Shown: positions 51,418 through 63,661, counted from the stretch's first letter. The stretch: DNA of 64,000 nucleotides from Utricularia gibba (GCA_002189035.1 CM007989.1:2728001-2792000); one strand, 5' to 3'. Numbers and translations: made by a program. The notes: generated by a model from the letters alone, not told the origin.

Positions 51418-52711
51418 AATTTTTTTTAGCTCAAGAATATTGAGATCTGGGTTCTCTTGACGGTGGATGGATCACGGGAAAGATGAGCTTCGAAGTGAGA
51501 TCTTCAGCAAATCGTCTTCAAAACTGTTGAGATGAAAACAGAAAAAGTTTAGGTCAATGACAAATGATTTGACATGACTCGACAGCGCGATTTCATTAAA
51601 GGATGCGGAAACGTATCAGAAAGATAATATTACGAAAAAACTCCAGTACCCATCACAGTTCTCACAGCCAAGATGCTCTCTAGAAGAAATTGTGGCCGCG
51701 CGAGTACTGAAGGTAAAAAAAGAACAAGACGAAGAAACCCAGAAACTTCAAAAATGAAGGTCACGAGTGACGAGAGGCGTAAACTTGAAACAAGAGGAAG
51801 ATAGCCTGTTCGATGAAAGTCCTCATCGAAATCCATGCATCGATCAAGGAAATCTTTCCGACATCGCTGCTAACAAAGACTCCGCGAAAAAGCCAATAGC
51901 AGAAATCGAAATCGCTTGCCAATAAATGCGACCCCAACCAAAAGAATACACAAATCAGAAAAAGGAATCTCGTTCTGGAGTCCAGTTCACAAAATGGTCA
52001 CAACATTAAAATCTATCCCCACGTCGGCAACACAAACCACACTCGAATACTCATCACGGTTGGAGACAGACGGACACAGCACTGAAAGAAAAACGAAATC
52101 CGTAACCAGAAACGAAAGAGAGAGCGAGAAATCGAACGATTCAGCGATTTCGAACGAGAGTTTCCGTAGCGATCTCCATCGATCTTCCATATTTACCTTA
52201 TGTTTCACTAGAGGAAGAAGAAGCAGAGACGTGCATGGGTGGAGAGAGAATCCCTGGTTTCTCTGTGCGTGTAGTGCTTTTAGAGAACAAGATGATGAAG
52301 AAATTACAGCGGTGGATTGCACGTGGAATTGAAACTCTCTCCGTTTTAACCGTGGGGGTTTTACCCGTTAAACATCACATTTTTGTTACCCCGACCCTCC
52401 TCTTGTGTCAATTTATGATATAATGATTGGACCGAGTCAAATTGTATTATTATTATTATTAAAACCATATGTTACTATATATCGTACCATACCAGTAATT
52501 AAAAATATTATAATATAAGGATGAGATAATAGAAAAATTAAAAAATATATTAACATATGTCCTTAAATAGTAAAATATCGTAAAAATTAATATCATTTAT
52601 CGTAATATATTTTTTTAAATCATTATCTCATTAAAAAAAGGAGCTGTAGCTTCACCACACAACCAAAAGAAAAGAAAATGGACCAGTGGGAAACGGCGTC
52701 GTTGCATCTCC
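51418..52711. other. Intergenic, no gene recognised
   Basis: Promoter region of the TPD1-like gene and 3' flank of the acyltransferase. Frames at 51916-52332 and its antisense are Ser/Arg-rich chance frames. 52430-52640 is very AT-rich. Confidence 0.6.
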
Positions 52712-53992
52712 TCAATTCTCCACAAGTTTCTCGAACTTCTTCATGGCGGATGCAGGCAATCCAAGAAGAACGTTGATGCTTCTCTTCTCCTTACCATGAG
52801 ACAGAAAGAGTACCACTTCCTTCTCCGGCAAAGTCACCGGGCCTGACAGGACGGGGGCGCCCCACCCGAAATCCGTGGTGTGAAAAGGGAGTCTCGACCA
52901 AGTTGTGATCAGCAGTGTGGCCGATAGAGAAGGCCGTGCTCGCGTCGCCTCGAAGTAGTCTATCGCCGATCTCATGTACCTGTCATCCACCATCTTGACA
53001 GCTTCCTGAACCAATCTCACGGAGAACGAGAGGGGATTCTCGATCATCTCCCCTGCTTTGCACACGGAGTTGGTTAAAACGATGGCGTTTCCGAAGTAGT
53101 TTTCAGGGATCGGAGGGTCGAATCTGTGCCGTCCATCCACCGCGAAAAGCAGCTTGGTTTGCTGATTGGGATTCAGATCCAGAGCCTGATTTCGTGCCCT
53201 CCACACGAACCCCGATAGGGCCTCAAACGCAGTGCATTTTGCGATAGCCCCATCTTCGACTGCTCTGTTTTTCAGATCTTGGAGCTTCTCAGGGGAGAAA
53301 CAGAATGAGCGGTAGACGATCTCCCCTTGCTCGGAAATAGAATTTGAAATGTCTTCGATTTCCGCGAACTCATGGTGTGGGAATTCGATCACTGGAGGGG
53401 ATCGCGCTTTCAGAATTGTCCTGTCGATAAATGGGGGAGACTTGATCGGCAACCCCCTTGCGATATCTCCCCAAGCGTTGACGAATCCCATAGCTCCGAT
53501 GCCATCGAACATGCCGTGATTCATACACAGCCCCAGAACGAATCCGCCGCATCTGAATTTCGTTACCTGTGCAACCAGAGGTGGAATTTGGAGGATATTT
53601 GCTGCACCAGGAGTGTCATAAACAAGTTTCCCAAGTATGACAGGATCAGGTTCCGCGATATCCCCTAACTCCTCCAATCCACAGTCCGCCTCCGCCTCCA
53701 CGAAAACCGCCCCTTCTCCGGTGCAATCAACGATAAGCTTCATCTCAGGGCTGATGCTCAGCCTCCCAGCCAACGGATAGTAATGAACAAGAACCTTAGA
53801 CAGAGCATTCTTTATCACTCCCGCCGCCTCCTCGTTCCCCCTTTCCTCCGACTTGAAACAGTAAAGTGTTTTAACAGTCACCGCAATGTTCTGATCAAGA
53901 TTGGACAAGAAGTAATACCCCTTTGGGATGTGATCGGCCGGCGGAACGAGAACTGGGTCCTGCTGCTCCACAATCATATTCACAGTCTCCAT
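52712..53992 (-). CDS. HHT1: BAHD acyltransferase, omega-hydroxypalmitate O-feruloyltransferase (ASFT/HHT1)-like
   Basis: BAHD-family enzyme that esterifies feruloyl-CoA to omega-hydroxy fatty acids and fatty alcohols for suberin. Single exon, 426 aa from ATG 53992. The open frame continues upstream to 54079 but only from a GTG, so the ATG is chosen. Signature: [33 protein letters not shown], catalytic HxxxD as HGMFD within [49 protein letters not shown], and the structural DFGWG near the C-terminus. The wording is much closer to ASFT/HHT1 than to general HCT or anthocyanin acyltransferases. The nearest plant homologues usually have this size, so the gene looks complete. Confidence 0.93.
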   Translation of the reverse strand: METVNMIVEQQDPVLVPPADHIPKGYYFLSNLDQNIAVTVKTLYCFKSEERGNEEAAGVIKNALSKVLVHYYPLAGRLSISPEMKLIVDCTGEGAVFVEAEADCGLEELGDIAEPDPVILGKLVYDTPGAANILQIPPLVAQVTKFRCGGFVLGLCMNHGMFDGIGAMGFVNAWGDIARGLPIKSPPFIDRTILKARSPPVIEFPHHEFAEIEDISNSISEQGEIVYRSFCFSPEKLQDLKNRAVEDGAIAKCTAFEALSGFVWRARNQALDLNPNQQTKLLFAVDGRHRFDPPIPENYFGNAIVLTNSVCKAGEMIENPLSFSVRLVQEAVKMVDDRYMRSAIDYFEATRARPSLSATLLITTWSRLPFHTTDFGWGAPVLSGPVTLPEKEVVLFLSHGKEKRSINVLLGLPASAMKKFEKLVEN

Positions 53993-55371
53993 CCGAAACA
54001 AACGTGACTTACCAGAGAAACAGAGTGAAGGGTATGTCCAGGACAGGAGTTGGTCTACTCCAATGAAGACATAGGGCACAAATTTATACCGAGAGAGATG
54101 AGACAGATTGCGGTAGGCTACTCACCCAGCTGAAAAAACTACACAGATGAGCGAGAATCACAATGCTGGTGAACCAACACTGGACTCTGGGGTGGTCAAC
54201 TACACAGAGATCTCAATGTTGAGTAAACGCAGAGATCAGAAGCGTCATTTACTCCTAAAAATTAAGATTAACAAGATGATTAGTTCATATGAATGGTATG
54301 AATAAAGGGTAGGTCAAACAAGCCCAACCGAATCTGACCAGCTTCAGCATATCAAACTGGTGATCCCCCCCTTCCTCTCTGAATCGTGATCATCCTCATG
54401 TACCCATTTCTGGCCCTAACCTTATTTCTTGGCCTCGCCATTGCAACTCCATTCGCAGAAGTCAAATACCCCAACAAAAGCAGCTTTTTCTTTAGACCAA
54501 GTAAAATATAATAATAATTTTTATTTTTTATCAGTAAAAATATAATAAAAATTTTGAGGCATAACGTTGACGAGGGGCCAATTCATACTTGAGGTCAGTG
54601 TGTTAAAAATGGGTTAAACTCATTGAACCGTTTTGTTATGTTTTTGGGTTGAACTGATTTTTAATATGGGTTGAACCTGTTTCGATAAATTTTGATTATA
54701 TTTATTAAAATATTCAATTATAATTATAAAAGCATATTTTGATTATCAAAATATTAAAAATGTAAAAAATTAAATATATATACATAAACAATTGATAATA
54801 TTACATTAAATCATTTTAATGGTTCATTATGTCATTCAAATAATATATAATCCAACTATAAATGAATATTTTTTACTATCAATATAAATACATATATAAA
54901 AATATAATTATTAAGTTTAATCAATATACATATATCAAATATTTTTCATATCTCTTATATTTGCTATTAATTATTTATCTAAAATACGTATTAAAAAATT
55001 TTTAAAAATAAAATAAAAATAAAAGAATTGAATTAGATCCAATCCATAAAAGTACGGGTTTGGATTTAACCGGATCACCCATGATTTTAAAACACTGCCT
55101 GCCTGAGGGGACTAATACCATGAGGAAATGGGCCCGGATCAACACCTAGTGAAAGCCCAACATTTACATTCAACGCCCAACATTACTCAATTTTCCAGAT
55201 ATCATTTAGATCCTAAAACCTTTATTTCAAATATGAAACCTTATATACAATTGAATGTATATCTTTCAATTATATTATACTTAAACATTCTAATACCTTA
55301 CTTAGCAATCCCAAATGTTACCGCAACAATTTTTTATTGAACATTAAATAAAATAATAGGTTTAAAATTCA
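53993..55371. other. Intergenic, AT-rich, no gene recognised
   Basis: Promoter side of the acyltransferase gene. 54480-55330 is extremely AT-rich with no protein-like frame. Confidence 0.65.
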
Positions 55372-55672
55372 GAACACTGTTCACTTCCCTTCTCGTCAAG
55401 ATTCCGCCAAGACTAGAATATCAATATGTCATGCCGTGGTCGCCCCGAAATTGAAAAAAAAAATGCTCATTTTAAATTTTTTTTTTAAAAAAAGTACGAC
55501 CGGGTAACCTGATTCGTATTTAATGCTTAAAAAACGCCGATAACGCAGGAGTTTTCTAATGGGAATGTAGGAGAATATAATAAGAGTAGAGGAACTATAC
55601 ACAGACTTGCGTGAAGGGTTGGATTCAAATATATGTAATTCATTTTTATACACGATGCCCGGCGGTGGCGGG

Positions 55673-55680
55673 CTATAAAT
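55673..55680 (+). promoter_or_regulatory. TATA box of extensin-like gene A
   Basis: CTATAAATAG about 45 bp upstream of the ATG; the same box recurs at 58253-58260 before copy B. Confidence 0.65.
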
Positions 55681-55721
55681 AGAGATGGATGCCGGCGCAG
55701 TGCTGGAGAGCATAGAGAAAG

Positions 55722-56266
55722 ATGGGAGGAAGTGGGAGGTGTGTTGTCACCTGTCTTCTGCTCTTCCTTGTCGTCGTTGTCAACTGTGAAACGACTCTTC
55801 TTCCTATACCACTGCCATGCTTCCCTGGTTGGCTTCCTCTCAATCTCTTGGATCCTCACTGCTCGCCTCCGCCTCCCTCTTCAGCTTCGCCTCCGCCTCC
55901 CTCTTCAGCTTCGCCTTCGCCTCCCTATTCAGCTTCGCCTCCGCCTCCCTATTCAGCTTGGCCTGCGCCTCCCTCTGCAGCTTCGCCTCCGCCTCCCTAT
56001 TCAGCTTCGCCACCGCCTCCCTCTTCAGCTTCACCTCCGCCTCCCTATTCAGTTTCGCCACCGCCTCCCTATTCAGTTTCGCCTCCACCTCCCCATTCAG
56101 CTTCGCCTCCGCCTCCCTATTCAGCTTCGCCTCCGCCCCCTATTCAGCTTCGCCTCCGCCTCCCTATTCAGTTTCGCCACCGCCTCCCTCTTCAGCTTGC
56201 CCTCCGCCTCCCCATTCAGCTTCGCCTCCGCCTCCCAAAAGCAATTGGACCGCACCCTGGCCATAG
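55722..56266 (+). CDS. Short extensin-like (Ser-Pro4) secreted protein A, one-base break
   Basis: Cell-wall hydroxyproline-rich glycoprotein type: signal peptide (CVVTCLLLFLVVVVNCET), a short Cys/Trp region (CFPGWLPLNLLDPHC), then about 15 repeats of SPPPPYSA / SPPPPSSA, the Ser-Hyp4 glycosylation motif with Tyr for cross-linking. The repeat unit is 21 bp. Near 56136 one unit is 20 bp (a base missing in CCGCCCCCTATT versus CCGCCTCCCTATT), which throws the frame. With it restored, repeats continue to SPPPPKSNWTAPWP and a stop at 56264-56266, giving 181 aa. As written the frame runs into a Leu/Arg-rich shadow ending 56312. Confidence 0.8.
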
Positions 56267-56363
56267 AGACGGGACGGCTGACAACCAGTCGACGTGTGGT
56301 TGCGAGTTGTGATGACGTAATAAAAGCTCTTTTTTTATCGCCAAAATAAAAAAAGAACACAAC

Positions 56364-56397
56364 CTATTACTATTACTATTACTATTACTATTACTAT
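56364..56397. repeat. (TATTAC)n microsatellite in 3' flank
   Basis: About five to six TATTAC units follow gene A. The matching position after copy B (58918 onward) has a single unit, so it expanded or contracted after the duplication. Confidence 0.85.
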
Positions 56398-56690
56398 ACC
56401 ATCCATCCCACTTAAGGGTAGTTGAGGTGTTCCTTCCTTAGCACTTGTATTCTACAGCTACTACTGTCTTTCAAATGAATAATAGTCAACCGGTTTCATT
56501 ACCTTGTTAAATATAGGATATCGTCCTTCAGTTACATTTTTACGATATTATTCGTATCGTAAATTTCGACACTAAATTCCGTATTAATAATCGAAATACA
56601 AATCAGTTAGTTATTTTCCAGAGAGTGCATTCGATAACGTAATCTAATTAATTATGTATTTTTGTAATTTATATTTAAATAAATACAGAA

Positions 56691-59170
56691 CACTTTTCAG
56701 TTCCCTTCTCGTAAAAGTGTACGCCAGGACTACAAAATCAATATGCCATGTCGTCGTCGCTTCCAAATTGAACAAAAAAATAAAGCTCATTTTAAAATAA
56801 AAAAAAAGTAAGCGGATTTAGAATTGACCCGATCACTTCAAATCGAACCGGGTTCAATTGTCATTTGTAGTTCGGAGTGTTCGGATCTACTTCTCTCACA
56901 TTTTTTTAAAACTTTAAAAGAAAATTATAACAAAACTATATTCCAACATACAGTCACGACCAACAATCCATTTGCATGATTTTGTCTCGAACACTAAAAT
57001 CTCATGATTTTATATTTTATATTTTTAGAAAAAAACTCTCTACAAAATTATTAAAATCTCTTTATTTAATCATATCATCTTTATTATCTGCAATCAATGA
57101 GGGATAATGCTATAGCCCATTTGCCTTACAACACCTACATCCATGACATGCTCTTAAAATTTAGTTCCAAAATCAAACTAACTGCATATCAATTCGATAT
57201 AAAACCTGCTCAAACTTGAATATTAGTTTTAAATACTTGCATCATTTTAAAAGTCTTATCGTTAATTTATGTGTTATAATATAAAATAATAATAAAAGGT
57301 CGAGTGAAGAGTTGAAAAAGATGCAAGTAATAGTAATAGACTCCACTCGGTGTACGGTTTTGCAAAAGTATTGTTTTAAAAAAGTATTTATTATAAAATA
57401 GAATTTAATATTTTATATTTTTGAAATAAGAAGATTAATAGTGTAATTTAACATCATTAATTAATTGAACTTATGTAATAGATGTATTTTTATTTCATTA
57501 TGAATAAAGTATTCATTAATAAAATTAATTGAATATTACTAAATATTGCTAAACCTAACATCTGAGTAATATAAAATAAGGTTAAAATTCCAAATGGAGA
57601 CAAATTGGTGTATTCTTTAAAACTGTAGATAAAATAGGGATGCAATAAGAGGATTCTCTAGAGGTCAACCATCCTAGTACTAATGTCACGCAAGCATACT
57701 TAACTTCGTTAGTGCTCATATTATTGCACCCAAGTGATGTTGCACGATAAAATAAGTCATATGTCACACTCCTGTGTTCAATAATTATATCTTTCAAACC
57801 GTTTTAATCCATATGAAGTATCATGCATCGTTTCGAAGCTCTTTTAAAGGTTGATGCATCTGAGTATGCTTCAACATCGTATGATGATGATCTTTCGGAA
57901 CTTGAAACGCAGCCGTGATGTAGATGGTGTGCAGCCGTAACGCGTCATGATGAAGATGTAGAAGTTGCAATTTTTTATTGCTACTATGATTTGCGGAGTC
58001 TCTGTTTTCTAGTCGTTTGGCAACACATGGATATCCCGATTCGTATTTTATGATTAAAAAAACGCTGATAAGGCGTAATGGGAGCAGGGCTTCCATGGCG
58101 AGAGAAGGGGCAGCAGTTCCCCGACGGGGATGCAGGAGAATATAATAGGACTAGACGAACTATACGCCGACTTACGTGAAGGGTTGGATTCAAATATATG
58201 TGGTTCATTTTTAAACACCACGTCGTACACTGCGGTGTCCGGCGGTGGCCGGCTATAAATAGAGATGGATACCGGCGCAGTGTTGGAGATTATACAGAAA
58301 GATGGGAGGAAGTGGGAGGTGTGTTGTCACCTGTCTTCTGCTCTTTCTTGTCGTCGTCGTCAACTGTGAAACGACTCTTCCTCGTGAACCACGGCCATGC
58401 CGCCCTGGTTGGCTTCCTCCCGACCGCAGTGATCCTTACTGCTCGCCTCCGCCTCCCTCTTCACCTTCGCCATCGCCTTCCCATTCACCTTCGCCACCGC
58501 CTTCCCATTCACCTTCGCCACCGCCTCCCCTTCACCTTCGCCACCGCCTTCCCCTTCACCTTAGCCACTGCCTTCCCCTTCACCTTCGCCACTGCCTTCC
58601 CCTTCACCTTCGCCACCGCCTTCCCATTCAACTTCGCCACCGCCTCCTCCATCACCTTCGCCACCGCCTCCCCATTCACCTTCGCCATCGCCTTCCCATT
58701 CACCTTCGCCACCGCCTCCTTCTCCTCCTCGCAGATTTGGCCCCTCGCCTTCACCGTCAGCTCGCCCTCCATCGCCATCCCCTGCAGTCTCACCCATAGG
58801 CAATCTGACCGCCGCCTGGACGTAGAGACGAGACGGCTGACAGCCAGTCGACGTGTGGTTGCGAGTTATGATGACGTAATAAAAGCTCTTTTTATCGCCA
58901 AAATAAAAAAAGAGCACAACCTATTACTATACCATCCATCCTCCCTTAAAGGAAGTTGAGGTGTTCCTTCCTTGCACTTGTATTCTACTACTTTCTTTCA
59001 AATGAATAATAATTAACATGTTTCATTACCTTATCAAATAAATGATATCGTCCTTTGGTTATGATATTATTCGCATTATAAACTTCGACACTAAATTTCA
59101 TATTAATATTTGAGATACAACTCAATATATTTTCTAGAGACTGCATTCTATAACGTCTAATTACTTATGT
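56691..59170. repeat. Tandem duplication, unit 2, split by about 1.2 kb of unrelated DNA
   Basis: 56691 to about 56810 matches the left end of unit 1, and about 58030 to 59170 matches the rest. The stretch between, about 56815-58030, is absent from unit 1 and is AT-rich with no recognised gene. It is either an insertion in unit 2 or a deletion from unit 1; no transposon ends were seen. Confidence 0.7.
58302..58823 (+). pseudogene. Extensin-like copy B, frame broken and with in-frame TAG
   Basis: Same promoter, signal peptide (MGGSGRCVVTCLLLFLVVVV) and 3' flank as copy A, but the repeat is SPSPPPSHSP-like rather than SPPPPYSA and lacks Tyr. One unit near 58524-58530 is a base short. If that base is restored, the Ser-Pro frame meets TAG at 58562-58564 (a TCG to TAG change in the repeat) before continuing open to a stop near 58821. 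As written, a Leu/His/Arg-rich shadow frame runs to 58799. The nonsense codon is independent of the missing base, so this copy is probably non-functional or makes a short product. Confidence 0.65.
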
Positions 59171-60227
59171 ATTTTGATTATTTATATTCAAATAAATATA
59201 TGTTATATTTTCATAATTAAAAAAATATAAGTTCTACATGTATGTATTTTCACGTGTTATTGAAAAAATTAGATGAGAAAAAAATTTGAAAAACGCGATT
59301 GAAATTTTTATAATAATTCATTTTATAAATCAGAAATTTATTTAAAATATATTTCTATCAAACATATAACTTATTTAAATAAATTTATCAAATAGGACGT
59401 GTTAGTTAGGATTATTTGTGCATTAGCATGCAGACGCATGAAACTGATGCAATGGTATTGGGCCGGATCTCTTCGTCTTTTTGGGCTCGCTTTGCACTCA
59501 AGCCCAAATGGAATCATCATCGCCTTCTTTGACGTCTCCGTGCGCAAGACAAATCCCTTCAGACAGCGGCTGAAATACCCCCTTTTTTTTCCGGTGGCCC
59601 TCATTATGAGGTTGGTCTTATTCAAAGTCCTTTCTTCTCCCATGTTTTTCTTTGAAACTGAATGTTTGTCTCATCAGCTGAACGATTAACATCTTAAACG
59701 GGCATGTGTAGAATTTCAGATCTGTATTCCTTTCATTTGAAATGTATGATTTCAATTTTTTTCAGGTATGGCTAAAATGATGGTCTAAATGTTACAGCCT
59801 CGGCAGCTGATGCTGCAGTCACTGCTCTTTGCTACGGGAATCAATTTTCCAGAGAAATTTTCGTTGATGATTGTAGAGGTGATGATCGGACAGTACATCC
59901 TTAAGATCAAGCCTATTTAATTTTAGATTTGACTGCTGTCCCCTGCCAAGAGCATCATACCATTAAACTTGGGGACAAGGGCCACTGCATGCAAATTCTA
60001 AGCTGATAGCAGACTTTAATTTTAGATACTTGTTGGCTACAGTGATTCAAAATCAGGTTAGCTCCCTGTCCCTCAAACTATCAATTGAACACCACTTGTC
60101 CAAGGATTCATATGTTACGTTACAATTTTGTAAGTGTATGTCAAACAACAGGCGTGTCCTAGGATTGATGTTTTTCTTTAGTTTGGTGCTGGGATGACAT
60201 GAATCTGCGATATCAATTCAAACAAAG
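58824..60227. other. Intergenic, no gene recognised
   Basis: 3' flank of copy B, then AT-rich sequence. Short frames at 59399-59689 on both strands show no motif. Confidence 0.55.
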
Positions 60228-60391
60228 AAGCTGCACTGGATGAAATACTTCAAAGAGTTAGAATATATGATGGAAACAGGGCAAGCTCAGGTTGTGGAAC
60301 TGGATGAAACTCAGTTGTCTGAACGAATAGACGTACTGCGAAGGATAGTTGCTGCTGGTATAAACGAACTTGCGGATCAAAAGCCATTGAG
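60228..60391 (+). other. Exon-like open frame, unidentified
   Basis: A frame of about 54 codons reads KLHWMKYFKELEYMMETGQ, then QVVELDETQLSERIDVLRR and IVAAGINELADQ, with protein-like charged amphipathic composition, and ends at a good splice donor (TTGAG/GTAACT). No second exon or family was recognised, so it may be an isolated gene fragment left near the HIPP 3' end. Confidence 0.35.
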
Positions 60392-60568
60392 GTAACTCAA
60401 TCTTATTATTCTGATTAGGCCAATCTTTCTGACATGCTTAGTCTATGTACCTAAGTTTGTAGTACATTTTACAGTAGGAAAAGGCTCAGTATCGATACTC
60501 TTTATTGTATGACCTTTCCGCCAGTTTAGTAGCATATGTAACTGGATTTACCTCTGCCCTCGGGTATG

Positions 60569-62320
60569 TTAGACAATGCAACATGCATTTGGATTCTCAT
60601 CACTGAACATCTCCGATACGCGGTTGTTGATGATCATCTCATTTGTTGGTGGGTAGGCATAGTAATACTTGTTGCTATAGGGAGGAGGATAGTAGCGATA
60701 GGGATCAATTCTTTTTCCCCCTCGTCTTCTGGTTTCTTTTCCGGGTCAACTTTCAAAATGGTGACGTGTTTCCCGGTTTTCTGGTGGACGAAGTTCGCCA
60801 TCGTTTCCGGCGAGATCATGGTGCCCTTTACCGTGATCTGGGATGTGTTGAGATCCGCCTCCGCGCTCTCCACCCCTGAATCCATTTCAGACACCACGGT
60901 TTAAGCCAACAAAAAGAGGAAAAGGTATGTTTCAAAACACCGGCTGTGATTTACAGAAAAGAAAAGGACCTTGCAGTCTCTTGATGCGCCTCGTGATTTC
61001 ATCACCGCATGCCTCGCAGTGTATGTGAACACCCAGCACCACCGTAGTCACCGGAGGAGCCTCTGGTGTCTCCGGCGGCTTGTCCATCTCTTCCTTTTGC
61101 GGCGCGGGACAGACTAGCGCAACTTCTCGCTTCATCTTCTTCTCAAGCATCTCCATAGCCTTCGCCGGATCCAACTTAACTCCTTTCACGACCACCGTGC
61201 CGGTGTCCAAATTGGCTAGCACCTCCTCCACACCTGATGCAAGCCATATCGAACTCAATTTCGAACCAGAAGACAACTCATTCTCACACTCTTTCAAGTT
61301 TACCGTCAAGTTCTTGGAGGATCTTGCGAACTTTCCGAACGCAGCCCAGGCAATGCATGCAGACCTTGAGAATTACCACGTTATGGTGGTTTGAGCATGA
61401 TCCTCCAGCCTCCGGAGCGTCGGCCTCCTTCTTCTCCTCGGCGCAGTCCGGTTTCTTCTCAGGCTCCACTTTAAGTATCCTTACAGTGTTGCCTGTTTTC
61501 CGGTGGATGTAGTCGGCGAGGCTCTCCGGTGGCATCACTCCCTTTACGGTCACTTGGGAGATCTTTAGATCTACATCGACGCTCTCGACTTCTGCTCACA
61601 GTGACACCATGTATTCTTCAATAGCACTTTCGTAGTTGAATAGGTTTGGTAAAAACACACGATGCGAGATTGTGGTGACGAGAAAGCGACAAAAATCCAA
61701 ACCTGGGAGTCGTTTCAGACGATTCTTGATTTCATCAGCACAGGCTTCGCAGTGCAGATAAACCCCCAACACGACGGTAGTCATCTCACAACCCTACATT
61801 GCATGACGCCTTCAGATTTTTAATATTTACGTAGTCATTGACATGCAGGTGCATTGTGATCTGATGGCATGGCAAACCTCTTCTTTCTCCGGTGGCTTAG
61901 CCTCCTCTTCTTTCTCCTCCACTATCTCCGGCGGCGGCGGTTCCTGGACGGGCGGCGAGACTAACTCCACCTGACGGCGGCTCTTTTTCTTAACGATCTC
62001 CACCACCTTCTCTGCGTCCACTTTAGAGCCTCTCACGATCACGGTCTCCCCGCCGAAATCCGCGATCACCTCCTCCACCCCTGAAATACATAATTAAGCA
62101 CTTATGAATCCTCACAACTTTAAAAGCAATATTCACAGAACACTGGTGGATTCGCCGGTCACCCTCTAGACGTAGGAGGCTTTTGCGGACTTTCCGGGCA
62201 CAGCCGTGGCAGTGCAGGGAAACCCTTACGACGATTTCACTCTATCGACAGTAAAGCAGGTAATGAGCAAGAAAAAGAGACCAGAAAAGCAAGGCGACGT
62301 AGCGAAATTACCTCCCCCAT
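60569..62320 (-). CDS. Isoprenylated metal-binding protein (HIPP) with four HMA domains
   Basis: Predicted heavy-metal-binding, farnesylated plant protein. Exons (minus): 62320-62312 (only MGE), 62241-62163, 62080-61878, 61784-61703, 61591-61304, 61233-60970, 60875-60569. Phases fit throughout; 410 aa. Four HMA domains, each with CxxC: LHCHGCARK, LHCEACADE, MHCLGCVRK, IHCEACGDE. Each is cut by a phase-1 intron at the same place (LEG/VEEV, LPE/VESV, LDG/VEEV, LQG/VESA). Domains 1-2 and 3-4 are duplicates of one two-HMA module. The C-terminus is Tyr/Pro-rich (YRYYPPPYSNKYYYAYPPT) and ends FSDENPNACCIV, a CaaX box. In the last exon one base is missing in the T run (+ strand) 60712-60716; as written the frame ends at 60634 and loses the CaaX tail. 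Two separate adjacent genes are less likely, because module 1 has no tail and module 2 no start. Confidence 0.85.
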
Positions 62321-63661
62321 CAGTATCAACTACCGGAATGCAAATGCTTCTTAACTGCAACAACACAGAGCAAGCTCCCTTGTAGTCCGCCTATCAATTT
62401 ATAAATGATGAAAAAAAAAACCTTCAAATATTGTTTTTTTCAATTTAAATATTTATAAATAAAAATTCCTTAATAGTATATAATGTCATGTGATTAAATG
62501 ACTATAAAATTTTCTTCTTAATTTTGTTACCATGTTGAATTAAACAGATTATTTCAATAAAAAAGAATAGTTTCCGTACTTAATGTTTGGTGGTAAAGTG
62601 GATGTTTTTCATGACAATTCTCCCTAGAAACTGGGAACCTTTAGAAAAATCTGATGTCCATTTTAAAAAGTTGTTTTTTTTGTATTTAAACTATTTATTA
62701 AAAATATAAAAAGTGCCCCTGATTTACTGTGTAATCACATCTTATTCCCTGATATATACACATTATCTCAAATTAACTTTTTTGTTTAAAGTTTATTTAT
62801 TTCCAGAAAAATAGTTTAAAAAAGGATTTTTCACGCAATATATACATTGAATTAACTTTTGGGACAAGGAATGTCTTTTATTTTTTTTTTTTAAAAACTT
62901 TTTTCAGGAAAAAAAAGAGCAGAGCACAAGTTTTAGACATACTGCACCATGACAAAGCAATTCCTTGTCCGAATTTCTCGACTCTTTTGATGCAATGCCA
63001 AAATCTCAGTTGTTATATACAATATAATCGAATTCTAATTTTATTTTTACAAAGAAAATAAAAAAAACTACCTTTTATTTATTATTAGGCAACAGTTGCA
63101 AATATTATTCATTTAAAAATAAGATTTGTTTTTAATATATACAAATAAAAATAAAATATTAAACATAAAAAAATTGGATGATATCTAGAGTTTCGTGAGA
63201 TGACAAGAAATGATTCGAGCAATCATTCATTTAAATTCCAAATACTTTATTACATTTGAGGTTTCAGATGTATCAAGACAACACTAACTTCCGCCCCTTC
63301 ACATCTGATGCTATAGTAAGCGTGCGTATTTTGAAATGAGGGTGGAATATATGGATCTTTTTGAAAATTAATCATCTTAACATTATCTACTAAATCAAAA
63401 TTTTACATATAGAATGATTATTTTTCAGATAGAGTAGGGTTTATTTTCAAAATCATCCCGAATATATTATGATACGAGGTGGCGGGGGCAGGCACAGCAG
63501 CAGTAGGCAGCAGGCAGCAGTGATGACTCCTCCACCTCGTGCTGCCATGTGCCTTTCTATGGAGTTCTAGGTTTAAATTGCTTCACCGTTCAACTTCGCT
63601 ATGCATTCAATTGATTGAAATAGTGCATGGATTTGGTATCCCATCGTCTCCGGCGCCCGCC
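62321..63661. other. Intergenic, AT-rich, no gene recognised
   Basis: Upstream of the HIPP gene and the last proline-rich gene. Many poly-T and poly-A runs; no protein-like frame. Confidence 0.65.

Larger units (their letters stand above)
55372..56690. repeat. Tandem duplication, unit 1 (promoter + extensin-like gene + 3' flank)
   Basis: The left end (CACTGTTCACTTCCCTTCTCG region), promoter, coding start, 3' end (GATGACGTAATAAAAGCTC) and downstream flank all recur in the same order in 56691 to about 59170. This marks a direct duplication of about 1.3 kb that included the whole gene. Confidence 0.8.

Noticed and set aside
51916-52332. 138-codon frame and antisense 111-codon frame upstream of the TPD1-like gene
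   Set aside because: Ser/Arg-rich with no conserved pattern; the region behaves as promoter.
55732-56349. 205-codon Leu/Arg-rich frame over extensin A, and its antisense Lys/Ala/Glu-rich frame
   Set aside because: Shadow frames of a 21-bp repeat without stops in any phase.
58198-58959. 253-codon frame rich in Phe-Ala-Thr repeats
   Set aside because: Alternate-frame reading of the copy B proline repeat. The signal peptide and repeats make sense only in the frame starting at 58302.
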